The position numbers were made by a program, and so were the translations under genes. From Frankiales bacterium (GTDB taxonomy: Bacteria > Actinomycetota > Actinomycetes > Mycobacteriales > SCTD01), in NCBI GenBank assembly GCA_025465465.1, contig JAODND010000086.1:1-55854 (forward strand): a stretch of 55,854 nt of DNA, in the 5' to 3' direction. How positions within the stretch are numbered: position 1 is the stretch's first letter; each line of letters opens with the position of its first letter. Below are positions 38,671 to 45,747 of this stretch, one piece after another. Under the pieces are notes generated by a model. That model saw nothing but the letters and a program-made list of their open reading frames with translations, ran no database searches and was not told where the DNA came from.

Positions 38671-41487
38671 GTGAGCCCCCGCTTGCCGGCGATCGCCGGT
38701 GCCTCGTTGATGTCCCTCGTCCTGGTCGTCGCCTCCGCCGTCCCGAGCCCGGCCGACCCCGCCTTCGTGCGCGGCGGCACCGGCTTCCACTCCGTGCTCG
38801 CCTACGGGGCGGGTCAGGCGACGTCGGCCGCCGACCTCGCCGCCAACCAGGTGAACGGTGCGGTGCCGGAGAGCTTCACGAGCGAGGCGAAGATCTACAA
38901 CCGCGTCATCACGACCCAGCCGCACGGCGACTGGGCCAACTACTACAAGGACAGCGACTTCGCCCAGATCACCGGCGACACCGAGACGATCGGCGACGCC
39001 AAGGTCGTCCGCGACACGACCTACCACGTGCCGCACATCTACGGCTCGACCCGTGCCGGGGCGATGTTCGCGGCCGGCTACGTCACGGCCGAGAACCGGC
39101 TGTTCCTCATGGACGTGCTCCGCCGCACGTCGGAGGGCTCACTCGCCGAGCTCATCGGACCCGACCAGGTGCCGGCCGACAGTGCGGCGCTCGGCCAGTT
39201 CGACCTGTCGCCCGCGGAGCTCACCGCCGAGGTCATGCGGCTGCCGCAGGACGAGGGTGCGGCCGGCGCGCGGGCACTCGCGGACTTCCAGCAGTACGTC
39301 GCCGGCATCAACGGCTTCATCGACGCGACGAAGACCAACCCGACGCTGCTGCCGGCCGAGTACCCCGCCCTGGGTGCGCTGCCCCGGGCGTGGACGCTGG
39401 CCGACTCGGCCGCCGAGGCATACCTGCTCATCGCCACCTTCACGGTCTTCGGCGACGGCGAGTACCTCCAGTCCGAGATCAAGGCGAAGCTGGCCAAGAA
39501 GCTGGGCGCGGCCAAGGCCCAGAAGGTGTACGACGACCTGCGCAACCTCGAGAATGCCGCCGCTCCCGTCACCGCGGACCGGCCGTTCCCGAGCGACCGA
39601 CCGGCCAGTGGACCGTCGAGCGCGGTGAAGCTGGACGCCGGCTCGGTCACCCCCCGCAACGCCGTCGTGTCGACGACGCCCGGTGTCGGCGTACCGGGTG
39701 CTTTTCCTGCCTTTGCACAGCAGCTCGCCAAGCACGGGCTGGACCTCTCGCACCACGCCTCGAACGCGCTGCTGGTGACGGCCAACCACAGCAAGGACGG
39801 CCACGCGCTCGCGGCCATGGGGCCGCAGGTCGGCTACTACTCGCCCGAGATCCTCGTCGAGTACGAGCTGCACGCGCCCGGCATCGACAGCTCCGGGATG
39901 AGCTTCCCCGGGGCTTCGCCGTTTCCGCTGATCGGGCACGCCGCCGACTTCGCCTGGAGCGGCACGACCGCCAACGGTGACAACGCCGACACCTTCGCCG
40001 AGCAGCTGTGTCAGGACCAGGACCACTACCTCTACAAGGGCAGGTGCATCGCGTTCACGCACCGCGACCAGGTGCTCCACACGCCGCTGTCCCCCACGTC
40101 GCCGAGCGTGCCGCAGACCGTCACGCTGCGGACGATGGACTCCGTGCACGGGTCGGTGCACGACTTCGCGACGTCGGGCGGCAAGAAGTACGCCCTGGTC
40201 CGCTCCACCGCCGTCGCTCGCCATGGCGTGCGGTCGCTCGTCGCGTTCATGAAACTGGCCGAGAACACGGTGCACACGCCGCAGCAGTTCGTCGCGACCA
40301 TGCACCACTACACCGGCAACGAGAACTGGTTCTTCGTCAGCAAGGACCACATCGGCTGGCTGCAGTCGGGATGGTTCCCGCAGCATGCGCCCGGCACCGA
40401 CCTCGAGCAGCCGATCAAGGGCACCGGCCAGTGGGACTGGAAGGGCTTCGACCCGACGACCGGCCTGTTCACCCGGCATGCCGACTCGTTCAACCCCACA
40501 GCCATCGATCCAAAGCAGGGCTATCTGTCTTCGTGGAACAACAAGGGCGCCCGCGAGTGGCGGGCCGCGCCCGGGATCTGGTCCTACGGCCGCATCCACC
40601 GGGACATGTTGCTGCGCGACCCGACGGTGGCCGCCCTGAAGGCCGGCCGTCGGCTGTCGCTCTCGGACCTCGTGGGCATCAGCGGCAACGCCTCCACCCA
40701 GGACCTCCGCGGCGTCCAGGTCCTGCCAGACATGCTCGCCGCGCTCGGGCCGTCCTCCGACCCGGTGGTGGCTGACCTGCGGGCCTGGGCCGCCTCCGGA
40801 GCGCACCGCCGAGACACAACCGGCGACGGCGTGTACGAGCAGTCCGCGGCGGTCGCCGCCTTCGACGCCTGGTGGCGGGCCACCGTGCACGGCCTGTTCG
40901 ATCCGCAGGTGGGCGCCGATGTCGTGACCCAGCTGCAGGGCGGCATGGACCTCGTGCTCGACGGCCGCGCCGTGCAGACCGGCTTCTACGACGGCTGGTA
41001 CGGACAGGTCTCCGACGTCGTGCGCTCCGCCCTCGGCAAGCAGCCGCAGCCCGCCGCCCTGCGATGCGGCACCGGCTCGCTCGCGTCCTGCCGCGCCCAG
41101 CTGCAGGTCGCCCTCCACAAGGCAGAGTCGACCGTCGCGAAGGCGCAGGGCACCTCTAACCCGTCGGCGTGGAAGGTGATGTCGCTGTGCACCAAGGGCA
41201 GCGGCTGCGACCAGAACGAGCCCGTCACCGCCGGTGCCATCGCCACCCCCAACCAGCCCTGGGAGAACCGCGGCACCTACCACCAGGCCGTCGACCTCGC
41301 CGGTCCCCCCGCAGCGGGCGCCTTCAGCACCGGCGGGTCCCGTCCCGGCGGCGAGCTGGCCTCCACCGGAGGCACCCCGCTGGTCGCTGTCGCGGCGCTG
41401 CTGCTGCTGTCAGGTGCGGGCGCCGTGCGCCGGCGACGCGTCTGGGTGGGCGATACTGGACTCGAACCAGTGACCTCTCGCGTGTGA
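38671..41487 (+). CDS. Secreted penicillin acylase family Ntn hydrolase with LAXTG anchor
   Basis: A 938-residue exported hydrolase. The GTG at 38671 is favoured (GAAGGA 6 nt upstream); GTG 38653 is an alternative. A signal peptide (about 1-33) is followed by the alpha-chain region (DTTYHVPHIYGSTRAGAMF, GYVTAENRLFLMDVLRR). The N-terminal nucleophile of the beta chain is Ser364 in HHASNALLV. The family cleaves amides such as beta-lactam side chains or acyl-homoserine lactones; the substrate here is unknown. The C-terminus has LASTG at 896-900, a hydrophobic helix and RRRR, a class E sortase signal. The last 13 residues are encoded within tRNA-Val(CAC). Confidence 0.9.
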   Translation: MSPRLPAIAGASLMSLVLVVASAVPSPADPAFVRGGTGFHSVLAYGAGQATSAADLAANQVNGAVPESFTSEAKIYNRVITTQPHGDWANYYKDSDFAQITGDTETIGDAKVVRDTTYHVPHIYGSTRAGAMFAAGYVTAENRLFLMDVLRRTSEGSLAELIGPDQVPADSAALGQFDLSPAELTAEVMRLPQDEGAAGARALADFQQYVAGINGFIDATKTNPTLLPAEYPALGALPRAWTLADSAAEAYLLIATFTVFGDGEYLQSEIKAKLAKKLGAAKAQKVYDDLRNLENAAAPVTADRPFPSDRPASGPSSAVKLDAGSVTPRNAVVSTTPGVGVPGAFPAFAQQLAKHGLDLSHHASNALLVTANHSKDGHALAAMGPQVGYYSPEILVEYELHAPGIDSSGMSFPGASPFPLIGHAADFAWSGTTANGDNADTFAEQLCQDQDHYLYKGRCIAFTHRDQVLHTPLSPTSPSVPQTVTLRTMDSVHGSVHDFATSGGKKYALVRSTAVARHGVRSLVAFMKLAENTVHTPQQFVATMHHYTGNENWFFVSKDHIGWLQSGWFPQHAPGTDLEQPIKGTGQWDWKGFDPTTGLFTRHADSFNPTAIDPKQGYLSSWNNKGAREWRAAPGIWSYGRIHRDMLLRDPTVAALKAGRRLSLSDLVGISGNASTQDLRGVQVLPDMLAALGPSSDPVVADLRAWAASGAHRRDTTGDGVYEQSAAVAAFDAWWRATVHGLFDPQVGADVVTQLQGGMDLVLDGRAVQTGFYDGWYGQVSDVVRSALGKQPQPAALRCGTGSLASCRAQLQVALHKAESTVAKAQGTSNPSAWKVMSLCTKGSGCDQNEPVTAGAIATPNQPWENRGTYHQAVDLAGPPAAGAFSTGGSRPGGELASTGGTPLVAVAALLLLSGAGAVRRRRVWVGDTGLEPVTSRV

Positions 41488-41520
41488 GGCGAGCGCTCTA
41501 ACCAACTGAGCTAATCGCCC
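41447..41520 (-). tRNA. tRNA-Val (anticodon CAC)
   Basis: On the minus strand a 74-nt cloverleaf: acceptor stem GGGCGAT/ATCGCCC with discriminator A, D arm, anticodon stem CTCGC/GCGAG around loop CTCACAC (anticodon CAC), and T arm with GGTTCGAGTCC. No CCA is encoded. Its 3' 41 nt overlap the end of the acylase gene on the opposite strand. Confidence 0.96.
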
Positions 41521-41563
41521 GGAGTTCTCCGGGAAGAGGTGCGGGCCGGAACACTACCGGTTC

Positions 41564-41917
41564 TCAGCTGATGACGGACTTGGCGTGGTTGAGCAGGTCA
41601 TACCTCGACATCAGCACGAGACCGACGACCAGGAGCAGGATGCCGCCGCTGGTCACGAGGCCGGCCCGCCAGGGGTGCGCCTTGGCGTCCGCCCAGGCGG
41701 TCCGCGACTGCCTGCGCGCCCGGTCCAGCCAGCGCTCGGCCCAGGCGAACTCCAGCGCCCAGACGACGAGCCCCAGCAGCACGAAGGGGATGGTGAACGG
41801 CCCGGGAAGCACCGACAGCGCGAGGCCGAGAGCGACGAACGTCAGTCCCAGGAGGAACACACCGACGCGCACGAGGGTGTTGCCGCCGGGGAGTCGGCGT
41901 ACCCGATCTCGGATCAC
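41564..41917 (-). CDS. TIGR02611-like (PGPGW) small membrane protein
   Basis: A 117-residue protein with three hydrophobic segments: VGVFLLGLTFVALGLALSVL, PFTIPFVLLGLVVWALEF and GLVTSGGILLLVVGLVL. The LPGPFTIPF segment after the first helix and the basic loop RWLDRARRQSRTAWADAK fit the TIGR02611 family of unknown function. The GTG at 41917 is the start that leaves only the conserved region; the longer ORF runs antisense through the ssgB gene. Confidence 0.82.
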   Translation of the reverse strand: MIRDRVRRLPGGNTLVRVGVFLLGLTFVALGLALSVLPGPFTIPFVLLGLVVWALEFAWAERWLDRARRQSRTAWADAKAHPWRAGLVTSGGILLLVVGLVLMSRYDLLNHAKSVIS

Positions 41918-42088
41918 GCGCTCAGTCTGCCTCAGTTGCCCACCACGATGGTGACCCTCGGTGACCCGCGCCACGGGCGAAAAGGTACGCCGCCTGGGCC
42001 GCACGGGTGAATGCTGGTGTGACAGGAGGTTCAGAGCCACGTGAAAGGGGCACTCTTGCAGAACGATCCCCAGCCCGAGGAGCGCGAG

Positions 42089-42532
42089 ATGACCGCCCGC
42101 CCCGTCACCGTTCGCAGTGAGTTCCAGCTGCGCCTGGTGGTGCCGGGAGCGTCCTCGCTCCCCGTCCGCGCCGGCCTCGCCTACGACGCGTCCGACCCGT
42201 ACGCCGTGACCGTGGCGTTTCACACGGGCGTCAACGGCAGCGGCGATGTCGTCCAGTGGACCTTTGCCCGCCAGCTGCTCACCGACGGGGTCGGTGCGCC
42301 GGTGGGCCAGGGCGATGTCCAGGTCTGGCCGTCGTCGCAGGGCCAGGACGGGTCGACCGAGGTGGTCTGCCTCTCGCTGTCCTCCCCCTCCGGCAAGGCG
42401 CTGTTCGAGATCCCCGTGTCGGAGCTCGTCGAGTTCCTCACGATGACCTATGCCGCCGTCCCGACGGGGTCCGAGAGCGACCACGTGGACGTGGACGCCG
42501 AGCTCGCCGTCCTGCTCTGGGCTGAGCCGTAA
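42089..42532 (+). CDS. ssgB: SsgA-like sporulation/cell-division regulator, probably SsgB
   Basis: A 147-residue protein of the SsgA-like family found in morphologically complex actinobacteria, where SsgB helps place FtsZ rings during sporulation septation. Family features are FQLRLVVPGASSLPVRAGL, YDASDPYAVTVAFHTG, VQWTFARQLLTDGV and DVQVWPSSQG. The ATG at 42089 has GAGGAG 6 nt upstream; a GTG at 42041 with AGGAGG 11 nt upstream would add 16 residues. In Streptomyces ssgB lies in the same general chromosomal neighbourhood (from recall), which supports the symbol. Confidence 0.87.
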   Translation: MTARPVTVRSEFQLRLVVPGASSLPVRAGLAYDASDPYAVTVAFHTGVNGSGDVVQWTFARQLLTDGVGAPVGQGDVQVWPSSQGQDGSTEVVCLSLSSPSGKALFEIPVSELVEFLTMTYAAVPTGSESDHVDVDAELAVLLWAEP

Positions 42533-42586
42533 CCCGGCACCAGGTCTGCTAACGTCATCCCCCGTCGCCGGGCACGCTCGGCACAC

Positions 42587-42659
42587 GCGGACGTGGCTCA
42601 GTTGGTAGAGCACAACCTTGCCAAGGTTGGGGTCGCGGGTTCGAATCCCGTCGTCCGCT
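42587..42659 (+). tRNA. tRNA-Gly (anticodon GCC)
   Basis: A 73-nt cloverleaf: acceptor GCGGACG/CGTCCGC with discriminator T, anticodon stem CAACC/GGTTG around TTGCCAA (anticodon GCC), and T arm GCGGGTTCGAATCCCG. No CCA is encoded. First of a Gly-Cys-Val tRNA cluster. Confidence 0.96.
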
Positions 42660-42693
42660 CGAAGAGACCCAGCACCAGATTCAAGAGCCTCCC

Positions 42694-42765
42694 GGCCGGG
42701 TGGCCGAGTGGCTTAGGCAAGGGCCTGCAAAGCCCTGTACGCGGGTTCGATTCCCGCCCCGGCCT
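42694..42765 (+). tRNA. tRNA-Cys (anticodon GCA)
   Basis: A 72-nt cloverleaf: acceptor GGCCGGG/CCCGGCC with discriminator T (U73, a Cys identity element), anticodon stem AGGGC/GCCCT around CTGCAAA (anticodon GCA), and T arm GCGGGTTCGATTCCCGC. Confidence 0.95.
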
Positions 42766-42803
42766 CTCCATCGAGTCCAGCGCGAACACAACTGAACAGG
42801 CCC

Positions 42804-42877
42804 GGGCGATTGGCGCAGTTGGCTAGCGCGCTTCCCTGACACGGAAGAGGTCACAGGTTCGAGTCCTGTATCGCCCA
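42804..42877 (+). tRNA. tRNA-Val (anticodon GAC), integration site of the satellite element
   Basis: A 74-nt cloverleaf: acceptor GGGCGAT/ATCGCCC with discriminator A, anticodon stem CTTCC/GGAAG around CTGACAC (anticodon GAC), and T arm with GGTTCGAGTCC. The gene is intact because the integrated element restores its 3' end; a second copy of the last 20 nt plus one flanking base lies at 52929-52949. Confidence 0.96.
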
Positions 42878-42878
42878 C
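42858..42878 (+). other. attL core (tRNA-Val 3' end)
   Basis: This 21-bp sequence begins TTCGAGTCCTGTATCGCCCA and continues with one more C. It covers the T loop, T stem and acceptor 3' strand of tRNA-Val(GAC) and one base beyond. It is identical to 52929-52949; the flanking base differs on each side. Confidence 0.92.
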
Positions 42879-42882
42879 AAGC

Positions 42883-42917
42883 AAAAGGCCAGGTCAGAGG
42901 CTATGACCTGGCCTTTT
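42883..42917 (+). terminator. Strong intrinsic terminator after tRNA-Val / at the satellite left end
   Basis: A perfect 14-bp stem, AAAAGGCCAGGTCA (42883-42896) with TGACCTGGCCTTTT (42904-42917) around a 7-nt loop, ends in four Ts. The symmetric A-run and T-run make it usable in both directions: for the tRNA cluster on the plus strand and for the minus-strand satellite operon. Confidence 0.88.
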
Positions 42918-42947
42918 CTGTACCCGTGTGCCCCTATCCGTGCCCCT
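42890..42947. repeat. Left-end repeated sites (candidate integrase/excisionase arm sites)
   Basis: CAGGTCAGAGGCTATG at 42890-42905 recurs at 52859-52874 with 15 of 16 matches. GTGCCCCTATC (42928-42938) and GTGCCCCT (42940-42947) recur near the right end, once inverted (52776-52786) and once direct (52791-52798). Such paired sites close to both att cores are what tyrosine integrases use as arm-type sites. Confidence 0.55.
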
Positions 42948-42954
42948 GTCGGCC

Positions 42955-43452
42955 CTACAGGCGCCGCGCCAGCTTGTTGAGCCGGTCGACCGCCGCCTCG
43001 GTGGTCGTCATCGTCTCGCGCATCGCCTCGACGAGGTTGCCCATGCTCGCGGCTCGCGCGCGGTCCTCCTCGGCGTAGTCCGGGTGATAGGGCTCGCCGA
43101 CGACATGCACGCGGGGCGAGGGCGGTCCCGGGGCGTGCCCGAAGCCTTGGCGCCAGGTCGTTGCGGCGCCCGCGAGGAGTCCGGCGAGTTGCTCGTCGTC
43201 GGTGCGCTTGCTGAGGTCGTCGAGCTGGGCGTCGGTCCCTCGGCGGGCATCGTCGAGGAACCACGTCGTGATGACCCCACCACTCGCGATGACGTGCGTG
43301 CAGTCGTCTCGGATACGTGCCGAGAGGGCACGAATCTCGTCGACGGGTCCGGCCGCGAGGTGGTGTCGTCGACGACGGAAGCCCGCGACGCTCAAGGCGG
43401 CGGTGTTGCCGACGGACAGCACGAGCCCGCCCCAACCCACGAGGTCGCTCAC
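42955..43452 (-). CDS. Satellite protein with N-terminal membrane segment, unknown function
   Basis: A 165-residue protein. The GTG at 43452 overlaps the upstream stop (GTGA). A hydrophobic stretch at about 3-22 (DLVGWGGLVLSVGNTAALSV) is followed by a basic patch (GFRRRRHH) and a soluble, helical region with EIRALSARIRDDCTHVIASG and VEAMRETMTTTEAAVDRLNK at the end. No family recognised. It is the last gene of the minus-strand operon next to attL and forms a coupled pair with the 87-residue membrane protein before it. Confidence 0.68.
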   Translation of the reverse strand: MSDLVGWGGLVLSVGNTAALSVAGFRRRRHHLAAGPVDEIRALSARIRDDCTHVIASGGVITTWFLDDARRGTDAQLDDLSKRTDDEQLAGLLAGAATTWRQGFGHAPGPPSPRVHVVGEPYHPDYAEEDRARAASMGNLVEAMRETMTTTEAAVDRLNKLARRL

Positions 43453-43712
43453 GCCGTGACCGTGACGACGACGAGGGCGATCGTCGCGAGGACGAGGGCG
43501 ACCGTCGAGGCAGCGAGCACCCACGTTGCCCGCGTGAGCCGGTCCGAGGCGAGGCGCTCGGCGGCGAGCTGCCGCTCGACGAGCAGGACGTCGAGGGACT
43601 GCTGGGCGCCCCAGCCGACGTGCGGACCGCCGATCTTGCCGAGGATCGTTGCCACCCGGGCGAGGTCGTCGTCGGTGGGTTCCGCGAAGCGGTCTGGGCT
43701 CTCGTCTGCCAT
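43449..43712 (-). CDS. Small tail-anchored membrane protein of the satellite
   Basis: An 87-residue protein starting at the ATG at 43712. Residues 1-60 are soluble (PDRFAEPTDDDLARVATILG) and the last 24 form one hydrophobic helix (TWVLAASTVALVLATIALVV) running to the end, as in a tail-anchored protein. Its stop overlaps the start of the next gene (GTGA), which also has a membrane segment, so the two proteins may form a complex. No family recognised. Confidence 0.65.
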   Translation of the reverse strand: MADESPDRFAEPTDDDLARVATILGKIGGPHVGWGAQQSLDVLLVERQLAAERLASDRLTRATWVLAASTVALVLATIALVVVTVTA

Positions 43713-43809
43713 GAGGCAAGCGTCCCGCCGTCGTGCGACATCTCGACGACGCCGCGCCGTCGCCCCGGCGCTGCGTCGCGACCGTGATGCGCATGACGCT
43801 CGCCGAGAG

Positions 43810-44304
43810 CTACTCGCGTCGCCGCCGCCGCGCGGGCGGCAGGACCGGGGCGCCGAGGATGTCGACGCCGAGATCGTGTAGGGCGCTGTCGAGCCTCGGC
43901 CACAACTCCCAACCGGCCACCGAGCGGTCATAGGACGCCTCGCGCTTGGGGTACTGGCCTCGGCTTGCCGGGTTGGGATCGTCGACGAATCCCCAGACCT
44001 TCGCGGGGTCGCGGACGCGGCGAGTCACGCCGCCCTTGAGCGGGTTGGGCTCCCAAGAGCCTTGGACGGCGATGTCCGTCACGCGCACGACGCTCTCGCC
44101 ATGGACGAGCGCGTTCCGTGCGTGCTTGAGGCCCGAGTACGGGTCGTCCTCGGACACGCCGAGCGCGTCGGACAGCACGCTGAGCCACATGAGGGTTTCC
44201 CCGAGCGGCGCGAACAGCTCGCGCTCGTCCATCTGCCAGCCGACGAGCGTCAAGCGTTGGCGCGCGTCGAGGGCGGCGTCGCGGAGGAGCTGCACCCGGT
44301 CCAC
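43810..44304 (-). CDS. Satellite protein with HEPN-like R-x4-H motif
   Basis: A 164-residue protein starting at a GTG (44304) just 2 nt after the stop of the zinc-ribbon gene. The N-terminal 70 residues are predicted helices (LLRDAALDARQRLTL, ETLMWLSVLSDALGV) ending in LKHARNALVHGE, where Arg63 and His68 make the R-x4-H spacing of HEPN RNases. The C-terminal half (WGFVDDPNPASRGQYPKREA, then ELWPRLDSALHDLG) is not recognised. The HEPN reading is only a motif and helix match; the protein could equally be a non-catalytic helical protein. Confidence 0.62.
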   Translation of the reverse strand: MDRVQLLRDAALDARQRLTLVGWQMDERELFAPLGETLMWLSVLSDALGVSEDDPYSGLKHARNALVHGESVVRVTDIAVQGSWEPNPLKGGVTRRVRDPAKVWGFVDDPNPASRGQYPKREASYDRSVAGWELWPRLDSALHDLGVDILGAPVLPPARRRRRE

Positions 44305-44306
44305 GG

Positions 44307-44468
44307 CTACGCGGCGTCCTCGGGCACTTCCCCCGCGACGATCCGGCAACCGGCGGGGCAATATCGCCGGACCGGCGCCCACCCGACGGGCTCGTCGAGT
44401 TCCGCGACCGCGATTCCTGCCTCCACGACGCGGAGGTCGCCGCCACAGTGGGGGCACGGGGTGTGCAT
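44307..44468 (-). CDS. Small zinc-ribbon protein of the satellite
   Basis: A protein of 53 residues from the ATG at 44468 (longer starts at 44495 and 44525 are possible). It has CPHCGG near the N-terminus and YCPAGC about 30 residues later, four cysteines arranged as a zinc ribbon. It precedes the HEPN-like gene by 2 nt, so the two are likely co-translated. It may bind nucleic acid or protein; the function is unknown. Confidence 0.6.
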   Translation of the reverse strand: MHTPCPHCGGDLRVVEAGIAVAELDEPVGWAPVRRYCPAGCRIVAGEVPEDAA

Positions 44469-44578
44469 GGTGCGTTCTCGCGTCGGTTGCGTCATGGCAA
44501 TCATGGTGACGGGCGGATACGACAAGTGCGAGCACTACGTCGCGCGCCGTCGCGGGAGCCCGAGCGTCGCCGACGCTG

Positions 44579-44600
44579 GTAACCGGCCTTAGCGTTGGTC
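44579..44600 (+). promoter_or_regulatory. Cargo upstream motif, copy A
   Basis: GTAACCGGCCTTAGCGTTGG lies directly before the gene at 44602. The first 12 bases match copies B (44992) and C (45691) except the leading base in B. The resemblance to B and C ends after GGCCTT. It is the weakest of the three copies. Confidence 0.4.
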
Positions 44601-44601
44601 T

Positions 44602-44976
44602 ATGGACTTGGCGCAGGTAGAGGCTGCTGTGCTGGCCGCTGGCAGGGACGCCGGTGTACAGGTCACGGTGAGGCCCCGCACGAGTGACGGCTATGCGGAA
44701 CTGGACGTAAGCACGCCCGACTCGGGTCCACGGACAGCCTGCGTAGTCACCAACGGGGTCGAGGCGTTCTGCCTCAGGCTGGATGGCCGCTTCGACCTGC
44801 GCGAGTTCGACTGGGAGCCGGAAGGGCAAGCCGCTGTCATTCGCACGCTCGTTGGCGTGGCGACGGCGCACCTACGAGGATCATCGCGCCGCGCCACCCG
44901 CGCACGCTGGTTCCGCTCCGACCAGGAGTACCTAGAAGTCAGCCACGACGGGGAGACCTTCCGCGCCTGGGCATGA
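44602..44976 (+). CDS. Satellite cargo protein 1, unknown function
   Basis: A 124-residue soluble protein with predicted strands (AGVQVTVRPRT, AELDVSTPD, ACVVTNGVEAFCLRLDG) and helices (EGQAAVIRTLVGVATAHLRG), an alpha/beta layout with no recognised motif. It begins a plus-strand block of three genes inside an otherwise minus-strand element and appears less GC-rich than host genes. Copy A of the shared motif ends just before the start codon. No close Shine-Dalgarno sequence is seen. It could be a moron (superinfection exclusion, immunity or defence) but nothing in the sequence proves this. Confidence 0.6.
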   Translation: MDLAQVEAAVLAAGRDAGVQVTVRPRTSDGYAELDVSTPDSGPRTACVVTNGVEAFCLRLDGRFDLREFDWEPEGQAAVIRTLVGVATAHLRGSSRRATRARWFRSDQEYLEVSHDGETFRAWA

Positions 44977-44991
44977 GTGACGGTGCCGCGC

Positions 44992-45012
44992 CTAACCGGC
45001 CTTCTGCGCAGG
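44992..45012 (+). promoter_or_regulatory. Cargo upstream motif, copy B
   Basis: CTAACCGGCCTTCTGCGCAG plus one G, 36 nt before the ATG at 45048. It matches copy C (45691-45711) at 18 of 21 positions. The core CTGCGCAG is a perfect palindrome and recurs at 45109-45116. Confidence 0.5.
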
Positions 45013-45047
45013 CTGTCTAGCTGCTAGCGACGACGCCAGGAGGCCCG

Positions 45048-45659
45048 ATGTTCGAGCTGCTCGATGAGTTCAGAGCGAAGTGGGTTGCCGCCGGACTTCC
45101 TTTGCATTCTGCGCAGGAACCACAAGGCCTTGCGGGCTTCCCACCGGCCGACGTCGGTGGCGGTTCGGAGAGGCGCAACTCCCTCTACGACCCCGTTACG
45201 GGCGAACTTCATGCGCAAATGCTGCGCCTACGTGCCTCTCCGCGCAACCACCCACTACTGCGCCACCGGGAACCGGCGTTCTCGGTAGGTTCGTCGTCCT
45301 CGTTGGCACATAGAGTCTGGAACGTGCGCGTGCACCCGGATGGCTCATGGCTGGGTACCCCTCCCTACGAGCCGGAGTACCTGCGTGCAACGTTCGCAGG
45401 CTGGCGGCGGCTGGGCAGCGCAGAGAGGCAGCGCGTTCACCGGCTCGCGGCGCGAGGCAAACTCCCCGACGACCCGAAGGTCCGGGAGGCGGCCTTGCGC
45501 TGGGCCGAAGTGGTGTCCTGCGGCAACCTCCCACTCTGGCAGGTTCTCGTCGCGCTGCCTCTGGTGCCTCTTGATCTGCTGGTCGGGCCACAACTGCCGT
45601 GGCTCGGAAGCGCCGAGCGAAGAGCCCGTGCACTCCTCTCAGCGCGATCTGGGGTCTAG
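45048..45659 (+). CDS. Satellite cargo protein 2, unknown function
   Basis: Up to 203 residues from the ATG at 45048, which has AGGAGG 4 nt upstream (45038-45043). The N-terminus (MFELLDEFRAKWVAAGLPL) looks like a genuine protein start, the section from about 22 to 90 is compositionally odd, and the C-terminal half (PPYEPEYLRATFAGWRRLG, LWQVLVALPLVPLDLLVG) looks protein-like with a hydrophobic stretch. It may have suffered compensating frameshifts, or a shorter gene may start at a GTG near 45324. No family recognised. Confidence 0.5.
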   Translation: MFELLDEFRAKWVAAGLPLHSAQEPQGLAGFPPADVGGGSERRNSLYDPVTGELHAQMLRLRASPRNHPLLRHREPAFSVGSSSSLAHRVWNVRVHPDGSWLGTPPYEPEYLRATFAGWRRLGSAERQRVHRLAARGKLPDDPKVREAALRWAEVVSCGNLPLWQVLVALPLVPLDLLVGPQLPWLGSAERRARALLSARSGV

Positions 45660-45690
45660 TGCCTACAAGGCTGCAGGCAGTCGCCTTCGC

Positions 45691-45737
45691 GTAACCGGCC
45701 TTCTGCATAGGTACGGCGTCCAGGCTGCTGCCGTACC
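45691..45737 (+). promoter_or_regulatory. Cargo upstream motif, copy C, with adjoining hairpin
   Basis: GTAACCGGCCTTCTGCATAG plus G (45691-45711), followed by a perfect 8-bp inverted repeat GGTACGGC (45710-45717) / GCCGTACC (45730-45737) with a 12-nt loop. It lies about 36 nt before the GTG at 45748, the same distance as copy B has to its gene. Confidence 0.5.
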
Positions 45738-45747
45738 GTCGGCACTC

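Noticed and set aside
42593..42884. Short ORFs across the tRNA cluster encoding GDTGLEPVTS- and GGNRTRVQG-like peptides
   Set aside because: These are translated tRNA genes, a frequent annotation artefact.
45024..45218. A 64-residue minus-strand ORF in the cargo block
   Set aside because: It runs against a plus-strand gene with AGGAGG before its ATG; basic composition and no motif. The region is ambiguous, so the rejection is only moderate.
44992..45737. Cargo motifs as integron attC sites
   Set aside because: Only copy B has an RYYYAAC-like start, no paired GTTRRRY end is seen, and no integron integrase is present.
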